Shown: positions 44,130-52,800 of the stretch, one piece after another
How positions within the stretch are numbered: position 1 is the stretch's first letter
Layout of the letters: each line of letters begins with the position of its first letter
Assembly: GCA_021199655.1 (NCBI GenBank)
Contig: JAJQHQ010000103.1
Location: 62,001 to 126,000, forward strand
Length of the DNA: 64,000 bases
Reading direction: 5' to 3'
From: Lachnospiraceae bacterium
GTDB lineage: Bacteria > Bacillota > Clostridia > Lachnospirales > Lachnospiraceae
The notes under the pieces: model-generated
Told to the model about the DNA's origin: nothing
Databases searched by the model: none
Seen by the model: the letters and a program-made list of their open reading frames with translations, nothing else
Program-made: the position numbers and the translations under genes

Positions 44130-45685
44130 GATGTGCGCCTCCCTTCCACAAATCTCTGTCCTTGCAATTGATAAATTTTATCCGCCCACACTTCGGCCAG
44201 CTCCTGATCATGCGTGATGAAAATGACGGTCAGTCCGTCATCTTTCACCTTCCGGCTCAGCTGCTCCATGATAGCCATCGTGGAGCGGTAATCCTGCCCG
44301 TAGGTAGGTTCATCCAGAAAGAGGATCTGCTGCCGGCCGGCCAGAATTGAGAGCACGGCCAGACGGCGCTGCTGTCCCTGGCTGAGCATATAGGGAGAAT
44401 AGCGGTGGTAGCGCTCCAGTCCGTATTCCTTCAGGAGTGCGAGCGCCTGTTTCTCACACTGCTCGTCAGAAAGGTCTTTGTTCCAGATACGGATACTGCT
44501 TTTTACCTCTTCGGTGACGTTCTGGGTGATGAACTGATTGCCGGGGTTCTGGAAAACAATACCCGCTTTGGCGAACAGTTCTTTTTTCTTTATCCGGGAA
44601 AGGTCCGTCCCGTCAATCAGAATGCTTCCCTCGTAGGGATGCTGCTTTAATACAGAAAGAAACGTCGTCGTCTTGCCGCTGCCGCTTGGCCCGAGAACTG
44701 CGGTCATGGCTCCCTTCGGGAAGTCTGCATTCACGTGGGAGAGCAGGTACTGGCGAAAGCGCGAAGCGCGCTTATCGGATGTCCGGAGAATGGACAAATC
44801 CCGGAAGGAGACAGCGGCCGGCTTTTGATCCTGCTGTGTGGAAGGCCCGGAATTATAAGAAGCAGCGGTCTCTGGTTTATGGTCTGCAGCGGAATCGGCC
44901 ATGAAAATGCTTCGCTGTGATGCAGCCCTTCCCGGATAGTACAGCCCTTCCTGTTCAAAAAGAGGATAAAACTCTTCCAGCTGATCCGGGCTGATACCGC
45001 GCTGCAGCACCTTTCCGCCTTCGCCGAGCACGATGATTTCATCCGCCGCATCCGCCCAGTGCCCGAGCTGATGGTCGATGGCGATGATGGTACGTCCATG
45101 CTGTTTAAATCTGAGGAGCAGGGAGACAAGTTCCGTCACAGACTGACTGTCAATGTTGGCAAAAGCCTCATCCAGCAGAATACATTTGCTCTCCATCACA
45201 TAGAGGCAGCAGAGGGCAGCCTTCTGTTTTTCACCGCCGGAGAGAGTGACCAGCTTCTGATCCAGCAGCGCTTCCATTCCCAGAGTGCGTGCGGCATCTC
45301 CAATCCGGTGATCCATTTCTTCCTTGGGCACGCAGATGTTTTCCATGCAAAACTGCATCTCGCGGCGCAGTGTGTCCATGCAGAACTGCAGATCCGGATT
45401 CTGAAACAGCATGGTCAGGTACGCCGCGCGCTCCTGCTGGTTCATAGCGCTGACCGGATGGCCGTACAGCTCGATCGTGCCGGATTCCAGAAAACCGCCG
45501 TTTTCCGGGTAGAGACCGGCAAGAACAGCGGCCAGGGTACTTTTCCCGCAGCCGCTGCTTCCCATCAGGACCGTGATGCCTCCCTCCTCAATATCGAGGG
45601 AGACATGGTCCAGAATATTTCGTTTTCCTGATTCGACATAGCGGAACACCACATCGGAGAGGTGTATGGCGATGGAAGGAGTCAT
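44126..45685 (-). CDS. ykoD: ECF transporter duplicated ATPase, YkoD type
   Basis: A 519-residue protein with two ABC domains. The first has GSSGCGKST and LSGGEKQK, the second GPSGSGKTT and LSQGQQRR, with two Walker B segments (CILLDEAFAN and ILFLDEPTYG). A single chain thus replaces the usual EcfA1/EcfA2 pair. GGAGG precedes the ATG; it lies 3 bp after ykoE. Confidence 0.93.
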   Translation of the reverse strand: MTPSIAIHLSDVVFRYVESGKRNILDHVSLDIEEGGITVLMGSSGCGKSTLAAVLAGLYPENGGFLESGTIELYGHPVSAMNQQERAAYLTMLFQNPDLQFCMDTLRREMQFCMENICVPKEEMDHRIGDAARTLGMEALLDQKLVTLSGGEKQKAALCCLYVMESKCILLDEAFANIDSQSVTELVSLLLRFKQHGRTIIAIDHQLGHWADAADEIIVLGEGGKVLQRGISPDQLEEFYPLFEQEGLYYPGRAASQRSIFMADSAADHKPETAASYNSGPSTQQDQKPAAVSFRDLSILRTSDKRASRFRQYLLSHVNADFPKGAMTAVLGPSGSGKTTTFLSVLKQHPYEGSILIDGTDLSRIKKKELFAKAGIVFQNPGNQFITQNVTEEVKSSIRIWNKDLSDEQCEKQALALLKEYGLERYHRYSPYMLSQGQQRRLAVLSILAGRQQILFLDEPTYGQDYRSTMAIMEQLSRKVKDDGLTVIFITHDQELAEVWADKIYQLQGQRFVEGRRTS

Positions 45686-45688
45686 CCT

Positions 45689-46285
45689 TTAATCCTCCAG
45701 ATCCTGTGCGGTATCCTGGCCGATGGCATATCCCTTTAATACGCCTGCTTTCGCGAGGCGGTCTGCCAGAATCCGGGTCACAAAGCCGTCAATGACGATG
45801 GCGCTGATAATGCGGACAACAAGCATCAGGGCAAGTACCGGAACCGCGATCAGATTGTAGCCGCTGATGATCAGGTTGTAAATAAGAGTCAGGATGGAGC
45901 AGATTACCGCACCCTCGACCATAGTAGCCGTGTCGAATTTTTTGTATTTTTTCAGAGCAAAGATCAGCTCAAAGCCTACGCCCTGTACGAGACCGGAAAG
46001 GATGATAATCGGTCCGAAATAATTGCCGAGCAGGCACTCAATGATGGCTGCCAGCATTTCCGCCACAATGCCCGTGCCAGGCTTTCTCATGACATAGATG
46101 CCGAACGCGCCGGCCATAAAGTAGACGCCGTAGAACGGCTCATAGCCCAGGGACGGCATGCCGACCGGGGTGAGGATTCCGTAGAGGATGCCGCCCGCAT
46201 AGGTGCAGCCCAGGAAAATGATGCCGAATAAGATCGCGCATACCGCGATCATCAGAATGTCTTTTAATTTCCACTGAAAGTTCAT
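45689..46285 (-). CDS. ykoE: Thiamine-precursor ECF transporter substrate-binding protein YkoE
   Basis: A 198-residue S component with six helices, beginning MNFQWKLKDILMIAVCAILF, and the conserved CTYAGGILYGILTPVGMPSLGYEPFYGVYFMAG block (quoted in part: CTYAGGILYGILTP). YkoE binds thiamine or its hydroxymethylpyrimidine precursor. The ribosome site is GAGGGAG. A 44-bp tandem repeat separates it from ykoF. Confidence 0.92.
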   Translation of the reverse strand: MNFQWKLKDILMIAVCAILFGIIFLGCTYAGGILYGILTPVGMPSLGYEPFYGVYFMAGAFGIYVMRKPGTGIVAEMLAAIIECLLGNYFGPIIILSGLVQGVGFELIFALKKYKKFDTATMVEGAVICSILTLIYNLIISGYNLIAVPVLALMLVVRIISAIVIDGFVTRILADRLAKAGVLKGYAIGQDTAQDLED

Positions 46286-46334
46286 ATGATTTTTCTCCCT
46301 CGTATGTATTGTTGTTTTATGCAGAGCCGGTCAA

Positions 46335-46486
46335 TGTGTTTTGCGGCTGATACCGCACCCGGTTCGGTTATGTAGTCCGCGGTTTTGCGGCTGATGCCGC
46401 ATCCGGTTTGGTTATGTAGTCCGCGGTTTTGCGACTGATGCCGCATCCGGTTCGGTTATGTAGTCCGCAGTTTTGTGCCGGATGCT
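46335..46486. repeat. 44-bp tandem repeat, three full units and a partial fourth
   Basis: Units start at 46335, 46379, 46423 and 46467 (period 44). Each has TTTTGCGGCTGATGCCGCA (a TGCGGC...GCCGCA hairpin) and GGTTATGTAGTCC. The second and third are almost identical. A single related hairpin occurs at 5193-5219. It lies between ykoF and ykoE and could lower or uncouple ykoEDC expression, which is inference. Confidence 0.8.
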
Positions 46487-46503
46487 GTGGCAGTGACCGG
46501 CTG

Positions 46504-47142
46504 TCAGGCCGTCGGGCTGTTCACAGACAGCGTAACTTCAAAAATGTAGTGGCTGAGATTTTTTCCGCAATATTCATTTACATAATGAATGTAAGAGAAC
46601 AGGTCCTGCACATCGCAGCGTAAGATCGTGCAGTAATGAGAAGACGCCTCGTAAATGCCCAGGTCGATCGCATGGTTGACGACCGTGGCGATGTATTCCA
46701 TATAATTGGGAATGCCCATCGGGTAGAGCGAAATCTTGCAGGCCACCGGGAAATGGATGTCTTTCATACCGGCCTCGTTGACCGGCACATCGTCTTCTGC
46801 CATCAGGCAGTCCACGTCCGTATCGCCGGGGCAGCCTTTAGAAAACGTGGCCTCCATGGTCATATGTACGCCTTCCCGGTAAGCATGCACGAAGCAGGCC
46901 TTCACCGCGTCCTCCACATGAATCTGCCGCCCGCGGTAGACCGTAGAGAGACTGTCCGTCATCTTCCAAACTTTGCTGGTGTCGACCCTGTCGATGGCGC
47001 CAAGAATCACATTGATAAAGTCGTCGCACATGGGAGAGATGGAAAACCGGCAGCCGGTAATGGCGTGGGACGCCTCGGTGCCGTCACAGCCGCAACCGCA
47101 GCCACAGCTTTGCCCATAAGTGACGTATTGCTTTTCGGACAT
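46504..47142 (-). CDS. ykoF: YkoF-type thiamine/HMP-binding protein
   Basis: A 212-residue protein with two YkoF-like ferredoxin-fold domains; the family binds thiamine or hydroxymethylpyrimidine in the cytoplasm. Recognition is by TGCRFSISPMCDDFINVIL, VEDAVKACFVHAY, and the second half ACKISLYPMG...VNHAIDLGIYE. The N-terminus carries CGCGCGC, a Cys-rich stretch that could bind metal, which I do not know in the B. subtilis protein. The start at 47142 has AGGAGG 7 nt upstream; the longer frame lies inside the leader. It is the first gene of the operon. Confidence 0.9.
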   Translation of the reverse strand: MSEKQYVTYGQSCGCGCGCDGTEASHAITGCRFSISPMCDDFINVILGAIDRVDTSKVWKMTDSLSTVYRGRQIHVEDAVKACFVHAYREGVHMTMEATFSKGCPGDTDVDCLMAEDDVPVNEAGMKDIHFPVACKISLYPMGIPNYMEYIATVVNHAIDLGIYEASSHYCTILRCDVQDLFSYIHYVNEYCGKNLSHYIFEVTLSVNSPTA

Positions 47143-47150
47143 AAAAAAAC

Positions 47151-47178
47151 CTCCTGTCAAATCAGATTTGTCCAGGAG
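47151..47178 (-). promoter_or_regulatory. Ribosome-site-sequestering hairpin of ykoF
   Basis: On the minus strand CTCCTG and CAAA pair with TTTG and CAGGAG; the last is the ykoF ribosome-binding site. Blocking of the ribosome site suits translational control by the upstream TPP aptamer. There is no terminator T run. Confidence 0.7.
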
Positions 47179-47278
47179 TTGATCATCAACAGGCGCGTTC
47201 CTGCTGCAGGGTAAGTGCAGGTAAATGCGGCATATGTAATTATACGGGTACTTTAAAGGTACGGAACAGTTATATTAC

Positions 47279-47358
47279 ACAGTCACTTTCTACGCTGATA
47301 TTACTCAGATCAGATACAACGGGTCAATCATCTCAGTCTTTCGACACCCCGGGACTGC
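47279..47358 (-). promoter_or_regulatory. TPP (thiamine pyrophosphate) riboswitch
   Basis: On the minus strand: GGGGTGTC, GACTGAGAT, GACCCG, TATCTGATCTGAGTAATATC and AGCGTAG, in order. They match the thi-box consensus, with P1 formed by GCAGTC and GACTGT. It precedes ykoF, as in B. subtilis ykoFEDC. Confidence 0.93.
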
Positions 47359-47362
47359 AACC

Positions 47363-47390
47363 AGTATAACATGGCAGGCGGTTTTGTCAA
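47363..47390 (-). promoter_or_regulatory. Promoter of the ykoFEDC operon
   Basis: TTGACA (47385-47390, minus strand), a 16-bp spacer and TGTTATACT with an extended -10 (TATACT at 47363-47368). Transcription would start at the base of the riboswitch. Confidence 0.85.
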
Positions 47391-47399
47391 GGGACAAAT

Positions 47400-47603
47400 A
47401 TCAGGACCAGAAGCATGGTTTTCGACTTGCAAGTCGGAAACTTCAAAAACGGATAATGTTTTCGAAATATATGGTCGGAAATTTTGAAGCGAAATGGAGT
47501 AGCTGCATGCGTGAAAGGTGATATGTAAAGGGATGGGGCAGCCCATCCCGTTTCTATTCTGAAGCAGCCGGTAAACAGTATTTCACAAAAGGGAAGGTAA
47601 AGA
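47400..47603. other. Non-coding stretch with short palindromes
   Basis: GACTTGCAAGTC (47424-47435) is a perfect 12-bp palindrome. GGGATGGG...CCCATCCC (47530-47549) is a hairpin with GTTTCT after it that could terminate plus-strand transcripts. No gene is visible. Confidence 0.4.
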
Positions 47604-47660
47604 GCTACTATTCACGGCGAGCCTGACACTAGCTGTCAGGCTGCGCCAGAACACGTTTCG
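47604..47660 (+). mobile_element. Truncated family B element (B3)
   Basis: GCTACTATTCACGGC, then CCTGACAC...TGTCAGG and GCGCCAGAACACG match the left 55 bp of B2. The match then stops; the central hairpin and right end are missing. The rest of 47661-47801 holds nothing recognisable. Confidence 0.75.
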
Positions 47661-47801
47661 AACGGTAAAGATTGTGGAGCACCGCCTGCCTGTTATATAT
47701 TAGTATACTCCGCCCGATCGTTTTGGTGCAGGTACGAATCACATTCCAATGCGGATAAATCCGCATGGCCTGCTCTTCTGATTTGATGCTGCTCGAAACT
47801 G

Positions 47802-48890
47802 TTATTCAAGGTATAGTACCGGATCGACCGGTTCCCCGTCCTTCGTCATGGCAAAATAAAGATTGCTGCCTTCTGTGCTGTAGTATTTGGTCGGCTCACT
47901 GATGTAGGCGAGCAGGTCGCCGGATTCCACGACATCACCCTCCGATACGGCGGGCTCCATGAGCTGGCCATATGTGAGACGGTAGCCGTTTCCGATGTTC
48001 AGTACCAGCGTGGTGCCGGTCTCCTCGTCAACGGAGATGGATTCCACGATGCCTTTTGCCGCCGCAAGCACCTGATTGCCGGTTTCGCTGCTGATGATCA
48101 GGGCCGGGTTGTATTTGTACTGGTTCAGCGTCGCAAAATACACGCTTTTATCCATACTGTAATCAATCGCGATCGTTCCGGCGGAAGGCCAGAGGAGCGA
48201 CTGATCGTCAGTGAAGCTGACCCCGGCGTCGATCAGCGCCTGCTCGGAGATGATGCTCGCGGAGGACGCTTCCTCAGTATCGGAAGCAGCAAAGTCATCG
48301 GAATCTGCTGCGGCGGAGGCCGTATCCTCCAGGGATTCAGCATCGTTAGAGGCCGCACCATCCGAGGACTCATAGTCGTTGGAGGTTACATCTTCCGAAG
48401 ATTCATCGTTATCGGAGACCACATTATCTGAAGATTCACCAGTATCGGAGCTTATACCATCTGCGGATGCATTACTGCCCGTGCCGGACGCATCGCCGTC
48501 CAGACTGCTTTCTGCAGCGGTTCCATCCGTGCCAGTGCTGCTGCCCGTATCAATAACGGAATCATCCCCCAATATCAGATCTGTTGTGACATCTTTCGCA
48601 GCAGTTCCATCAGCCGCTGAATTACTGCCGTCTGCTGTGACATCTGTGACCGTGTCTGCGTCCATATCCGCATCCTCATCGTTTGCGGTTTCTTCATCCG
48701 GATTTGTTTCCGGATCCTCTTCCAGATAAGCGACCTGTCCCAGTTCCGTTTCTGTCTGCGTGTTGTCGCTGCTGCGGGAACTGTTGACAGCGGCCATGCC
48801 GCCCAGGACGATCACGCCGACCAGACACAGGCTTAATGTCCAGATCGTGTTTCGTTTTGTAATCCATTCTTTCCATGTTCTTCGATTCAT
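47802..48890 (-). CDS. Membrane-anchored LytM (M23)-fold protein lacking zinc ligands, SpoIIQ-like
   Basis: A 362-residue protein with a short cytoplasmic start, one helix (about 15-37, TIWTLSLCLVGVIVLGGMA), a long acidic Asp/Ser/Thr/Ala linker (about 50-210) and a C-terminal LytM domain. The H-x-x-x-D and H-x-H zinc motifs are replaced (NPALIISSETG, GSNLYFAM), so it should not cleave peptidoglycan. The fold segments GTTLVLNIGNGYRLTYGQL and GDVVESGDLLAYIS are kept. SpoIIQ of sporulating Firmicutes has a similar plan and a defective site, and the location beside pth (spoVC) is consistent, but the link to sporulation is inference. ATG at 48890 follows GAGGTG. Confidence 0.7.
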   Translation of the reverse strand: MNRRTWKEWITKRNTIWTLSLCLVGVIVLGGMAAVNSSRSSDNTQTETELGQVAYLEEDPETNPDEETANDEDADMDADTVTDVTADGSNSAADGTAAKDVTTDLILGDDSVIDTGSSTGTDGTAAESSLDGDASGTGSNASADGISSDTGESSDNVVSDNDESSEDVTSNDYESSDGAASNDAESLEDTASAAADSDDFAASDTEEASSASIISEQALIDAGVSFTDDQSLLWPSAGTIAIDYSMDKSVYFATLNQYKYNPALIISSETGNQVLAAAKGIVESISVDEETGTTLVLNIGNGYRLTYGQLMEPAVSEGDVVESGDLLAYISEPTKYYSTEGSNLYFAMTKDGEPVDPVLYLE

Positions 48891-49091
48891 ATTTGTCACC
48901 TCATCCTTATTTTGTCCTGCATCGTTTTCTGATGCAGGATGCAGGCCCGAAACGGGCCGTCTCGTTTCGATAAGTCCTTTTCGGATTACTGTTAGGATTG
49001 CCAGAATAAAAAGGAATATGCAGGTAAAATTAAAATTGTTGCTGTTCGGAATTTCAGGTCGGTAAAATTAAAAATAGCGCTCGGAATCTGC

Positions 49092-49120
49092 TTGCTTTTG
49101 GGAGGGATGGTCGATATAAT
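49092..49120 (+). promoter_or_regulatory. Promoter of pth-mfd
   Basis: TTGCTT at 49092-49097, a 17-bp spacer and TATAAT at 49115-49120. Upstream, GGTAAAATTA occurs twice (49023 and 49061); each matches the -10 pattern of forespore sigma-F/G promoters, with a partial -35 (GAATA) only for the first. Confidence 0.65.
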
Positions 49121-49214
49121 CTAGTGGGAAAATTGTTATAAGAACAGGGGAAGCGGCATGTTCGGACAATGGATCAGAGAAAAATTTCATGTGAAAAAGG
49201 AAGAAGAAAATATC

Positions 49215-49787
49215 ATGTTTATTATAGCAGGACTTGGCAACCCGGGACGGAAATACGCACAGACGAGACACAATGCCGGGTATGAGGCGATCGACCGCCT
49301 GGCGGAAAAATACGGCATACGGATTGAGACAGAAAAGTTCCGGGCGCTGACCGGCACCGGCTATATTGAGGGGCAGAAGGTGCTGCTTTTAAAGCCCCTT
49401 ACCTTTATGAATCTGAGCGGTGAGAGTGTTCGCGCCGCGTGTGATTTTTATAAAATTGACCCGCAGGAGGGCTTTTGCGTGCTTTATGATGATATCAGCC
49501 TGCCGCCGGGACAGCTGCGCGTCCGGGGGAAGGGCAGCGCGGGCGGCCACAACGGGATTAAGAATATCATCGCGCAGTTGGGCACGCAGGAGTTTGCCCG
49601 CGTGAAGATCGGCGTTGGTGAAAAGCCGAAGGAATATGATCTGGTGGATTATGTGCTGGGACATTTTTCGGAGGAAGAATGGACGACGATGACGGACGCG
49701 TTTTCGCGCGCGGCGGATGCGGCGGCGATGCTGGTGACCGAGGACGTGCAGGCGGTGATGAACCGGTATAATGAAAAAAAGAAATGA
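49215..49787 (+). CDS. pth: Peptidyl-tRNA hydrolase
   Basis: A 190-residue enzyme that frees tRNA from prematurely released peptidyl-tRNA. Conserved: GLGNPGRKYAQTRHNAGY, with the catalytic His in TRHN, TFMNLSGESV, the LYDDISLPPG loop and GSAGGHNGIKNI. I start at the ATG giving the usual N-terminus (MFIIAGLGNPG). An upstream ATG at 49158, in frame and with a strong GGGGAAG site, would add 19 residues (MFGQWIREKFHVKKEEENI) and remains possible. The mfd start follows 13 bp after the stop. Confidence 0.92.
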   Translation: MFIIAGLGNPGRKYAQTRHNAGYEAIDRLAEKYGIRIETEKFRALTGTGYIEGQKVLLLKPLTFMNLSGESVRAACDFYKIDPQEGFCVLYDDISLPPGQLRVRGKGSAGGHNGIKNIIAQLGTQEFARVKIGVGEKPKEYDLVDYVLGHFSEEEWTTMTDAFSRAADAAAMLVTEDVQAVMNRYNEKKK

Positions 49788-49800
49788 AACGGGAGAGTTT

Positions 49801-52800
49801 ATGAGAGCGTTTACAGCCCCCATGCGTGAGCTGGGAGAATTTGAAGAAATCAGTCAGAGGACCGCGAGAAATCGCGGTCTGATTCAGGTGACAGGATGTA
49901 TTGATTCGCAGAAATCGCACTTTGTGTACTGCCTGGCGGATGCGTTTGAGCAGAAGCTGATGTCTGCAAGAAAGAGCGCAGTTGCGTCTGCCGCATCTGC
50001 CGGGGAGGCGGAAGTCGCTGCGAGGCCGGTCACCCTCATCATTACGTACAATGATCTCCGCGCAAAGGAGATGTATGAAAACTATCGTTTTTTTAACCGC
50101 GACGTTCTGTATTTTCCGGCGAAAGATCTGATCTTTTTTCAGGCGGACCTGCAGAGCAACCTGCTGGAGCAGCAGCGGATTCAGGTGCTGAAGGCGCTGG
50201 CGGAGTCAAATTCTCCTCTCACAATCATCACCACGATGGCGGCCTGCATGAACCGGATGGTGCCGTTTGCGGACTGGATGGGGCATATCATAGAAATTGG
50301 GAATTCCTCGGAGCTTGATACGGAAGCTCTGAAAAAGCAGCTGCTGCAGATGGGCTATGAGCGTACCGGGCAGGTCGAGGGGCCGGGACAGTTTGCGGTG
50401 CGCGGAGGGATCATTGACATTTTCCCGCTGACGGAAGAGAATCCAATCCGCATCGAGCTCTGGGGCGAGGAGGTTGATTCCATCCGCAGCTTTGATGTGG
50501 AGAGTCAGCGTTCGATCGAGAATCTGGAGTCGGTGCGGATTTATCCGGCGGCGGAGCTGCTTCCGGATGCGGCGGCGCGGAAAAAGGCGCTGAAACGGAT
50601 TGAAAAAGAGGCGAATGCGGCCGAGAAAAAGTTCCGGGAGATGGGGACGGCGCCGAAGTCTGGGCAGGAACCGGAATACGGAACGGTAAAAGAGAGCCTG
50701 CCAGGCAGCATGGGCAGCTGGCAGGAGTCCGTCCAGAGAGTCCGGACACTGCTTCAGGACTGCCGCGACGAGCTGGAGGAGATGCAGGAACCGCTCTCGA
50801 TGGAGGGCTTTATCGATTATTTTGTGAATGAGCGGATCAGCTTTCTGGATTATTTTGATCCGGAGCGGACGCTTGTTTTTCTGGATGAGCCGAACCGGAT
50901 GACGGAGACGGGCGACGCGGTGGAACTGGAGTTTTCCGAGAGCATGAAGAACCGCCTCGAGAAGGGCTATGTGCTGCCGGGGCAGACGAAGCTGCTGTTT
51001 TCCGCGCAGGAGACGGCGGCGGCTATCTGCCGGCGGAACGCGGTGGGGCTCTGCACGCTGGAGAACGCGAAGGCGCCCTGGACGGTTTCCGGCAAATACA
51101 GCCTGACCGTGCGCTCGGTCAACCCCTACAACAACAGCTTTGAGTATCTGGTGAAGGACTTAAAAAGCTGGAAAAAGAGCGGCTACCGGGTAATCCTGCT
51201 CGCGGCCTCGCGCACGAGGGGGAACCGTCTGGCGGGCGACCTGACAGACGAGGGCCTGGCGGCCTTTTATACGGAGGACGCCGCGCGCGAGGCGCAGCCG
51301 GGGGAGATCCTGATCACCTATGGGAACGCGAAGCGCGGGTATGAGTATCCGCTGATCAAATTTGTCGTGATCACGGAGAGCGACATTTTTGGCCAGGAAA
51401 AAAAGAAACGAAAAAAACAGAAGCGCTATGAGGGCAGGCGGATCAGCAGCTTTTCGGAGCTGTCGGTCGGCGATTTTGTCGTGCATGAAAATCACGGCCT
51501 CGGCATCTACAGGGGAATCGAGAAGGTCGAGGTCGACCATGTCACGAAGGATTATATGAAGATCGAGTATGCCGGCGGGAGCAATCTCTATGTTCCGGCG
51601 ACGCAGCTCGATGTGATCCAGAAATACGCGGAAGGCGATGCGAAGGCGCCAAAGCTGAATAAGCTCGGCACGCAGGAGTGGAACCGCACGAAATCAAAGG
51701 TGCGCACGGCGGTCCGTGAGATCGCGCAGGATCTGGTGAAGCTGTACGCCGAGCGTCAGCGCAAGGACGGTTTTACCTACAGCGAGGATACTGTCTGGCA
51801 GCGGGAGTTTGAAGAGATGTTTCCGTTTGAGGAGACTGAGGATCAGCTTGCCGCAATCGAGGACGTCAAGCGGGATATGCAGAGCACGAAGATCATGGAC
51901 CGGCTGATCTGCGGCGACGTGGGCTACGGCAAGACCGAGATCGCGATCCGCGCCGCGTTCAAGGCGGTACAGGACGGCAAGCAGGTAGCGTATCTGGTGC
52001 CGACGACGATCCTGGCGCAGCAGCATTATAATACCTTCACGCAGCGCATGAAGGAGTTTCCCGTGCGCGTGGATCTGCTCTGCCGCTTCCGTACGCCGGC
52101 TGAGCAGAAAAAAACTTTGACAGATCTGAAAAACGGACTGGTGGACATCGTGATCGGTACGCACCGCCTGCTTTCGAAGGACGTGCAGTATAAGGATCTG
52201 GGGCTGCTGGTCATCGATGAAGAGCAGCGCTTTGGCGTGGCTCATAAGGAAAAGATCAAGCAGCTCAAGACCGATATCGACGTAATGACCCTGACCGCGA
52301 CGCCGATCCCGCGGACGCTTCATATGAGTCTGGTTGGCATCCGCGACATGAGCGTGCTGGAGGAAGCGCCGCTGGAGCGTGTCCCGATTCAGACGTATGT
52401 GATGGAATACAGCGAGGAAATGGTGCGCGAGGCGATCAGCCGTGAGCTGAGCCGCGGCGGGCAGGTGTATTACGTGTACAACCGCGTCAATACTATCGTG
52501 GAGCTTACCAACAAAATTGCCGCCCTTGTGCCGCAGGCCAGAGTGGCGTTCGCGCATGGGCAGATGAAAGAGCATGAGCTGGAGAAGATCATGTACGACT
52601 TTATCAACGGCGACATTGACGTGCTGGTGACGACGACGATCATCGAGACAGGACTGGATATTTCCAATGTAAATACCATGATCATTCACGATGCGGACAC
52701 GATGGGGCTTTCTCAGCTCTATCAGCTGCGCGGACGTGTCGGGCGTTCCAACCGCACGGCGTACGCGTTTCTTCTCTATCACCGCAACAAAATGCTCAAA

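Noticed and set aside
46335-46486. CRISPR array
   Set aside because: The repeated unit is a contiguous 44-bp tandem repeat without variable spacers.
51694-52782. 362-codon minus-strand frame opposite mfd
   Set aside because: Antisense shadow of the translocase domain.
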